Assembly: GCA_035644215.1 (NCBI GenBank)
Contig: DASQPA010000504.1
Coordinates: 1 to 10,005, forward strand
Length of the DNA stretch: 10,005 nucleotides
Reading direction: 5' to 3'
Origin: DASQPA01 sp035644215
GTDB taxonomy: Bacteria; Acidobacteriota; Thermoanaerobaculia; Multivoradales; UBA5704
In this document: piece after piece, positions 5,031 through 10,005 of the stretch
How positions within the stretch are numbered: the stretch's first letter is position 1
Layout of the letters: every line of letters starts with the position of its first letter
The notes under the pieces: model-generated
Told to the model about the DNA's origin: nothing
What the model saw: the letters and a program-made list of their open reading frames with translations, nothing else
Database searches by the model: none
Position numbers and translations under genes: made by a program

Positions 5031-5588
5031 CTACGCCCGCGACAGGTACTTGTCCTCGCGCGTGTCGACCACCACCTTGTTGCCGATCTCGACGAAGGGG
5101 GGTACGTTGACGACGAGGCCGGTCTCCAGCTTGGCCGGCTTGTAGGAGGCGGAGGCGGTGGCGCCCTTCATGCTCGGCTCGGTGTCGACGACCTCCAGGG
5201 TCACCGTGTTGGGGAGTTCGATGCCCACCGCCCGGTCTTCGTAGAAGTCGATCTGGATCACCGTGTTGGGGAGCAGGTAGAGCATCGAGGTCCCCAGGAC
5301 CTCGTCGTCGAGGCTGACCTGCTCGTAGGACTCCTGGTTCATGAAGTGATGGCCCGAGGGGTCGGAGTAGAGGTACTCCATCGGCTGGGTGTCGAGGATC
5401 GCCCGCTCCACCTTCTCGGTCGAGCCGAAGCGGTGCTCGAAGCTGTTACCGCTCTTCAGGCTCCGCATTTTGGCCTGGACGAAGCCGCGCCAGTTCCCTG
5501 GCGTGACGTGCTGGACGTTCATGATACGGCAGATGTCCTTCTCGAAGAGGATGCACATGCCGGTACGTAGCTGGGTCGCTGGAATCAA
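5031..5588 (-). CDS. efp: Translation elongation factor P
   Basis: 185 residues, normal length for EF-P, which binds between the P and E sites and rescues ribosomes stalled at polyproline. N-terminal domain begins MIPATQLRTGM. The tip loop is TPGNWRGF (29-36). The OB-type domains follow, with LPNTV repeated (106-110, 125-129), and the C-terminal signature is VPPFVEIGNKVVVDT. Aligned without gaps to E. coli PGKGQAF, the modified Lys34 position is Asn32, with Arg34 two residues later; neither the beta-lysyl Lys nor the rhamnosyl Arg is at the classic site. The start is TTG at 5588; GGAGG (5598-5602) lies 9 nt upstream and no ATG is near. It follows the EF-G-like gene by 24 nt, so the two are probably one operon. 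Its last ~60 bp are duplicated at 3390-3448. Confidence 0.95.
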   Translation of the reverse strand: MIPATQLRTGMCILFEKDICRIMNVQHVTPGNWRGFVQAKMRSLKSGNSFEHRFGSTEKVERAILDTQPMEYLYSDPSGHHFMNQESYEQVSLDDEVLGTSMLYLLPNTVIQIDFYEDRAVGIELPNTVTLEVVDTEPSMKGATASASYKPAKLETGLVVNVPPFVEIGNKVVVDTREDKYLSRA

Positions 5589-5612
5589 ATCGAAAAACCT
5601 CCGTTCACTGGA

Positions 5613-7715
5613 TTAGTGCTCCTCTTGCTCGGCCTTCCGGTGCTTGGCCGCCTCGGCGACGATCTTCTCCTGCACCGGCCGGGGGACCTCTTCGTAGTGC
5701 GAGAACTCCATGTGGAAGCTCGAGCGCCCCTGGGTCATCGAGCGCAGGGTCTGCGCATAGTTGAGCATCTCGGACATCGGCACCGTGGCCTTGATCACCT
5801 GGTTGCCGTTCTGCGCGTCCATGCCCTGCGGCCGGCCGCGCCGCTGCGACAGGTCGCCCATGATATCGCCCATGAACTCCTCGGTGGTCGTGATCTCGAC
5901 CTTCATGATGGGCTCGAGGAGCGTCGGGCTGGCCTTCGCCATGGCGTCCTTGAAGGCGAGCGAGCCGGCGATCTTGAACGCCATTTCGGACGAGTCGACG
6001 TCGTGGAACTGGCCGTCCAAGAGGCGAACCTTGAAGTCGACCACCGGATAGCCGGCGAGGTAGCCGCGCCGCCGCGCCTCCTGGATCCCCTTCTCGACCG
6101 CCGGCCGGAAGTTGAGCGGAATGGCGCCGCCGAAGATCTCGTCCTTGAAGGAGAAGTCCTCGCCGCGGCCCAGCGGCTCCATCTTGATCTTGCAGTCGGC
6201 GAACTGGCCGCGGCCGCCGGTTTGCTTCTTGTGCCGGCCGTGCCCCTCGGCGACCTTGGCGATCGTCTCGCGGTAGGGGACCTTCGGGGGGTGGAGGATG
6301 ACCTCGACGTGGGAGCGGTGCTTCAGCTTGGCGACGGCGATCTCGATGTGCAGCTGGCCGGTGCCGGAGAGGAGGTACTCGTGGGTGTCGGGGTCGCGGC
6401 CCACCCGGAGCTCCAGGTCCTCGTCCATCAAGCGGGCGAGGGCCTCGCCGATCTTCTCCTCGTCGCCCTTCGACTTGGGCTCGACGGCGAAGGCCATGGC
6501 CGGCTCCGGCAGGTGGATCCAGCCGAGCTTGACCGGCCGCTCCTTGGCGCACAGGGTATCGCCCGAATGGGTCGACTTGAGCTTGGCGACGCCGCCGATG
6601 TCGCCGGCGATGAGGTTCTGCACGCCGCTGCCGGTCTTCCCCTGGAGCGCCAGGAGGTGCCCCAGGCGCTCGCTCTCCTCGGTCCGCGGGTTGTAGGCGG
6701 TCGAATCGGAGCGCAGGGTGCCGGAGACGACGCGGAGGATCGAGATTTTGCCCGAGAAGGGGTCCGAGAGGGTCTTGAAGACCAGGGCGGCGACCGGCGC
6801 CGCGGGATCGGCGGCCAGGGAGAGCGGCTCGCCGCCGACGTTGGTGGCGGGGAAGTCGCGGTCGGCTGGCGAGGGGAGGAGGCCGAGGATCGAGTCGAGC
6901 AGGGAGGAGGAGCCGATGCCGTGCCCCTCGGCACCGACGACGACGGGGAAGATCTGCCGCCGGGCGATCGCCCGCCGCAGCCCGGAGACGAGGTCGGCGT
7001 GGTCCAGGTTGCCGTTCTCGAAGAAGCCCTCCATCAACTTGTCGTCGGTCTCCGCCACCGCCTCGACGAGCTGGGCGCGCAGGTGGCCGGCCTCGGTGAG
7101 CTCGGCGGTCAGGTCGGAGGGCAGGTCGGCCGGCTCGACCTTGCCGTTGCCGTCGCGGGTGAAGCGGTAGATCTTGCCCTCGACGAGGTCGACGACGCCG
7201 GTGAAGCCGGCCTCGCTGCCGATCGGCACCTGGACGGGCAGCACGCCGCGGCCGAAGCGCTTCTGCAGCCCCTCCAGGGCACGGCTGAAGTCGGCGCGCT
7301 CGCGGTCCATCTTCGAGAGATGAATCATCACCGGCAGGCCGATCTCCTCGGCGTAGCTCCACACCTTCTCGGTGTTGACCTCGACCCCGGCCACCGCGTT
7401 GACCGCGAGGAGGACCGAGTCGGCGGCGCGCATCCCCTGCCGGGTCTCGGTGAAGAAGATGCCGTAGCCCGGGCAGTCGATGAGGTTGACCTTGTGCTGG
7501 CGCCAGGGGACGAAACAGGTGGCGAGGCCGATCGAGATCTTGCGCACGACCTCCTCGTGGTCGAAGTCGGTGACCGTGTTGCCGTCCTCCACCCGGTTGA
7601 GCCGGGTGCTCACTCCCCCGGCGTATACCAGGGCGCTCACCAGCGTGGTCTTGCCGGTGTCGTTGTGGCCGGCAACCGCTACGTTACGGATCTTTTCGGG
7701 GCTCTCCACCTGCAT
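5613..7715 (-). CDS. fusA: EF-G-like translational GTPase (EF-G2-type paralogue)
   Basis: 700 residues with the five-domain EF-G layout: GTPase about 1-285, domain II 304-395, III 404-477, IV 478-600, V 602-680. The P-loop is GHNDTGKT (16-23). Several key spots differ from canonical EF-G: the G2 region is KISI (Ser61 for Thr), G3 is DCPGY (80-84), with Tyr84 where EF-G has its catalytic His, G4 is SKMD (134-137) instead of NKxD, and G5 reads GA (261-262). Domain IV has a tip HGRHKKQTGGRGQF and domain V has TTEEFMGDIMGDLSQRRG. These traits mark the EF-G-like clade often called EF-G2, which can coexist with a standard EF-G; its precise role is unclear. ATG 7715 has AAGGAGA 7 nt upstream. A TATATT -10 candidate lies at 7752-7757 without a good -35. 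First gene of an operon with efp. Confidence 0.9.
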   Translation of the reverse strand: MQVESPEKIRNVAVAGHNDTGKTTLVSALVYAGGVSTRLNRVEDGNTVTDFDHEEVVRKISIGLATCFVPWRQHKVNLIDCPGYGIFFTETRQGMRAADSVLLAVNAVAGVEVNTEKVWSYAEEIGLPVMIHLSKMDRERADFSRALEGLQKRFGRGVLPVQVPIGSEAGFTGVVDLVEGKIYRFTRDGNGKVEPADLPSDLTAELTEAGHLRAQLVEAVAETDDKLMEGFFENGNLDHADLVSGLRRAIARRQIFPVVVGAEGHGIGSSSLLDSILGLLPSPADRDFPATNVGGEPLSLAADPAAPVAALVFKTLSDPFSGKISILRVVSGTLRSDSTAYNPRTEESERLGHLLALQGKTGSGVQNLIAGDIGGVAKLKSTHSGDTLCAKERPVKLGWIHLPEPAMAFAVEPKSKGDEEKIGEALARLMDEDLELRVGRDPDTHEYLLSGTGQLHIEIAVAKLKHRSHVEVILHPPKVPYRETIAKVAEGHGRHKKQTGGRGQFADCKIKMEPLGRGEDFSFKDEIFGGAIPLNFRPAVEKGIQEARRRGYLAGYPVVDFKVRLLDGQFHDVDSSEMAFKIAGSLAFKDAMAKASPTLLEPIMKVEITTTEEFMGDIMGDLSQRRGRPQGMDAQNGNQVIKATVPMSEMLNYAQTLRSMTQGRSSFHMEFSHYEEVPRPVQEKIVAEAAKHRKAEQEEH

Positions 7716-7819
7716 GTCCAGGTCTCCTTCCGCCAGAATCAGAGGGGCGTAAATATACCACAGCGGTCCTTTGCGGACTCCCGGCTAAACAGCAGAGCGA
7801 GTTGCCTTTAAGGCTCGCT

Positions 7820-7849
7820 TTGACTCCGGGGGCCAGCCGCGCCTAGAAT
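7820..7849 (+). promoter_or_regulatory. Sigma-70-type promoter of the kinase gene
   Basis: TTGACT (7820-7825), 18-bp spacer, TAGAAT (7844-7849). Expected transcription start is near 7856, giving a leader of about 25 nt with AGGA at 7867-7870 before the ATG at 7881. It lies in the 165-bp divergent gap shared with the EF-G-like gene. Confidence 0.55.
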
Positions 7850-7880
7850 CCCCTATCTGTCCCACCAGGATAGCGTAGCG

Positions 7881-9830
7881 ATGTCCGCACTTCCCACCAA
7901 GAATCCGACCCGGCTTGGCCGGTACGAGATCCTCGACGAGATCGGCAAGGGCGCCATGGGCGTCGTCTACCTCGCCAAGGACCCGCTGATCGGCCGCCTG
8001 GTGGCACTGAAGACCTTTCGCATCGGCTACTCGGTCAAGGACGTGGAGATGGAGCAGTTCCGTGCCCGCTTCATGCGCGAGGCACAGAGCGCCGGCATCC
8101 TCTCTCATCCCAATATCGTCACCATCCACGACGTGGTCGAGCAGGGCGAGGAGGGGATGGCCTTCATCGCCATGGAGTACGTGCGGGGGACCAACCTCAA
8201 GATCCTCCTGCAGCGCGAGCCCGCCCTGGACCTCTCCTACATCGCCGGCCTGATGGAGCAGATCGCCGACGGGCTCGACTACGCGCACTCGAAGGGGGTC
8301 GTCCACCGGGACGTCAAGCCGGCCAACATCATCATCACCGCCGACAACCGGGTGAAGATCACCGATTTCGGCATCGCCCGGATCGACACCTCGAACCTCA
8401 CCCAGGAGGGGCAGCTCCTGGGCACCCCCAACTACATGGCGCCCGAGCAGATCCTCGGCCGCGAGGTCGACCACCGGGCGGACATCTTCTCCCTCGGGGT
8501 GATGCTCTACGAGATGCTCACCCGCCACAAGCCGTTCCAGGGCGAGAACCTGACGGTCGTCTCCCACCGCATCGTCTACGACCATTTCACGCCGCCCAAG
8601 GACTACGTCGTGAACCTGGAGCGTGGCATCGAGCCGATCCTCACCCGCGCCCTGGAGAAGGACCCCGGCCGGCGCTACCAGCGGGCGCGCGAGATGGCGA
8701 ACGACCTCTCCCGCCTGGTGCGCGAGCGGATGACCTCCGAGTCGCTGAACGAGACGCTCTCCCTCTCCTCGACGATGGCGGTGGCCCCGACCGTTCCGCT
8801 CGCCGCGGTCCCGCCGTCCGCCCCGCGCCCGGGATTCCTGCGCTCTCTCCTCGGGGGACGGAAGGGTCCCCCGGCGGCGTCGCCGCCGGCCGCCGCGATC
8901 CCGGCGGTCCCGGCGATTCCGGCGGCCACCGAGGCCGGGAGCGGGACCGGCACGGGGAGCGGGACCGCGGGTTCGACCCCGGCGCCCTCCCCGCCTCCTC
9001 CCGCCGCCGCGCCGCGTGGCCGCTCGCCGTGGCTGGCGCCGCTCCTCGGGGGAGCCGCCCTCCTCCTGCTGGTGGCGGCGGCCGCGGCGGTCTGGCTGTG
9101 GATGGGGGGGCGGCCGGCGCGCCGGGTGGCCGTTCGACCGCCGGCGCCGATCCCGGCGCAGGTGCAGCGCCCCGTGGGGGTCCCGCCTCCGGCGGCGCAG
9201 ACGACCGAGATGGCGGCCCAGACGGCCGAGCAGGCGCGGCAGAAGGAGATCGAGGGCCACCTCGAGCGGGGGCGGCAGGCCCTCTCGGGCAAGCGCTATG
9301 ACGAGGCGGTGACCGCCGCCACGAGCGTCCTCGATCTCGCTCCCGGCAACGCCGACGCCCAGGGAATCCTGAATGCCGTGACCAAGGCCCGGACCCGCCA
9401 GCGCGAGCGGCTCGCGGCCAAGGCCGCGGCCTCGTCGGCCTCCCGACCGGCCGAGATGCTGCCCCCGGTGCCCCAGCCCACCACCTCGCCGGCGGCGATG
9501 GCCCCGGTGCCGACCGACGCCACCCTGTCGGTCAACTTTCTGGCCAACCTGCCGGAAGGCATCCTGGTGGTCTACGTCAACCACAACCAGGTGATGAAAG
9601 AATCTTTCAACTTTTGGAAGAAGACGGGGTGGCTGCGCCGCGAGCCGAGAAGCGGTTGGGTGCGGGGACCGCTCCAGGTCCCCGTCGGCACGGCCGACAT
9701 CCGAATCATAGTGACCTCCGGCGGCAAGACGCAGGTCAAGGAACTCTCCGGCAACTTCCCCGGCGGCAGTACGCGGATCCTCTCCGCCACCCTGAACGAG
9801 GACGGGTCGCTCACCGCCCGTCTGGAATAG
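7881..9830 (+). CDS. Transmembrane Ser/Thr protein kinase (Hanks type)
   Basis: 649 residues. Cytoplasmic kinase domain at 14-280 with all key elements: glycine loop GKGAMG (22-27), VALK Lys44, helix-C Glu67 (MREAQ), catalytic HRDVKPAN (142-149, Asp144), DFG (162-164), P+1 loop GTPNYMAPEQ (181-190), and Asp201 in DIFSLG. Thr174 and Thr182 are possible activation-loop phosphosites. A Pro/Ala/Gly-rich linker (about 300-382) leads to one membrane helix (about 384-408). Outside it are a TPR-like helical pair (about 455-500) and a C-terminal region (546-649) with strands and a Trp/Arg-rich turn, likely an envelope-facing sensor or anchoring domain. ATG 7881 has AGGA 10 nt upstream. Probably an active kinase; signal and substrates are not evident, though the divergent translation-factor operon is a neighbour. 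Confidence 0.93.
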   Translation: MSALPTKNPTRLGRYEILDEIGKGAMGVVYLAKDPLIGRLVALKTFRIGYSVKDVEMEQFRARFMREAQSAGILSHPNIVTIHDVVEQGEEGMAFIAMEYVRGTNLKILLQREPALDLSYIAGLMEQIADGLDYAHSKGVVHRDVKPANIIITADNRVKITDFGIARIDTSNLTQEGQLLGTPNYMAPEQILGREVDHRADIFSLGVMLYEMLTRHKPFQGENLTVVSHRIVYDHFTPPKDYVVNLERGIEPILTRALEKDPGRRYQRAREMANDLSRLVRERMTSESLNETLSLSSTMAVAPTVPLAAVPPSAPRPGFLRSLLGGRKGPPAASPPAAAIPAVPAIPAATEAGSGTGTGSGTAGSTPAPSPPPPAAAPRGRSPWLAPLLGGAALLLLVAAAAAVWLWMGGRPARRVAVRPPAPIPAQVQRPVGVPPPAAQTTEMAAQTAEQARQKEIEGHLERGRQALSGKRYDEAVTAATSVLDLAPGNADAQGILNAVTKARTRQRERLAAKAAASSASRPAEMLPPVPQPTTSPAAMAPVPTDATLSVNFLANLPEGILVVYVNHNQVMKESFNFWKKTGWLRREPRSGWVRGPLQVPVGTADIRIIVTSGGKTQVKELSGNFPGGSTRILSATLNEDGSLTARLE

Positions 9831-9884
9831 AGACGCCCTGGCGTTCGTGATCAGGGCAACGTCCGTGGTAGCGGCTGGGCGTCT
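9831..9884 (+). terminator. Stem-loop with two alternative pairings after the kinase gene
   Basis: Immediately after the TAG, GCCCTG (9835-9840) can pair with CAGGGC (9852-9857) around an 11-nt loop. Alternatively AGACGCCC (9831-9838) can pair perfectly with GGGCGTCT (9877-9884). The two are mutually exclusive because both use 9835-9838. The position fits termination or 3'-end protection of the kinase mRNA, but no T-run follows either stem. Confidence 0.4.
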
Positions 9885-10005
9885 TCCATGAGAAGGCCCC
9901 AATTGTCAAGGCCGCCTGGCGGCCGACCTTATGGCGTTTGGGAGGTCCGTCCCCGAGTCTTCCATCCGCACTCTCAAGGAGCCCTATCGGGCTCGGTGCA
10001 TGAGG
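9885..10005. other. Hairpin-rich end of window, no gene identified
   Basis: Two more perfect hairpins lie here: GGCCGCC-T-GGCGGCC (9910-9924) and GAGCCC-TATC-GGGCTC (9979-9994). A frame from ATG 9931 (MAFGRSVPESSIRTLKEP...) stays open to the edge for 25 codons but has no SD and resembles nothing I know. The stretch could be intergenic, the end of a repeat element, or the start of a structured RNA. Confidence 0.4.

Noticed and set aside
5605..7362. A second long minus-strand frame (585 codons) overlapping the EF-G-like gene
   Set aside because: It has an Arg/Pro/Gly-rich composition in an alternative frame of the same strand, with no recognisable motif.
5616..7811. A 731-codon plus-strand open frame opposite the EF-G-like gene
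   Set aside because: It mirrors the true gene on the other strand and arises from its high-GC codon bias. The translation is Leu/Gly/Asp/Val-rich repetition without domains, while the minus-strand frame carries clear EF-G motifs.
7785..9902. A 705-codon minus-strand open frame opposite the kinase gene
   Set aside because: It is an Arg/Gly/Ala-rich antisense frame of a high-GC gene; the plus strand encodes a complete kinase with all catalytic motifs.

Overview
The window looks like a piece of a high-GC chromosome. Two regions differ in composition: the right half (about 5031-9830) is roughly 70% G+C by eye, while the block at about 790-3170 is nearer 50% (sample lines counted by hand: 30/60 G+C at 1141-1200, 43/60 at 6841-6900). 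An EF-G-like paralogue, an EF-P with an unusual tip loop, and a membrane-anchored Ser/Thr kinase with a Pro/Ala-rich linker and a C-terminal beta-rich region suggest Acidobacteriota or a similar phylum. This assignment is an inference from protein style, not from a marker gene.

Left part (1-4000), accessory and scarred. A minus-strand gene runs off the left edge behind an SD that sits in a hairpin. Next come short G-run repeats that may be a mobile-element end, and a 40-bp tandem repeat. A truncated, frameshifted Rpn/DUF4351-type gene follows. A good sigma-70-type promoter (794-822) then drives three co-directional genes of foreign composition: a PD-(D/E)XK-like protein (831-1514), a protein with a HEPN-type RX5H motif (1591-2343) and a PIN-like protein (2379-3170). 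Three different predicted nuclease folds behind one promoter, inside a graveyard of toxin-antitoxin and mobile-element relics, make this the best candidate here for an uncharacterised defence or conflict system. To its right are a HepT-like relic, a stray copy of the last ~60 bp of efp, a vapC toxin gene with its middle deleted, and an intact Phd/YefM antitoxin gene with its own promoter and palindromic operator.

Middle (4000-5030): a GC-palindrome-bounded intergenic element, a secreted SnoaL/DUF4440-type protein, and a small 73-residue conserved-looking protein.

Right part (5031-9830), core-like. A minus-strand pair, the EF-G-like GTPase followed after 24 nt by efp, is probably a translation-factor operon. 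A divergent Ser/Thr protein kinase gene has its own sigma-70-type promoter. The last 175 bases carry hairpins and no gene I can identify.
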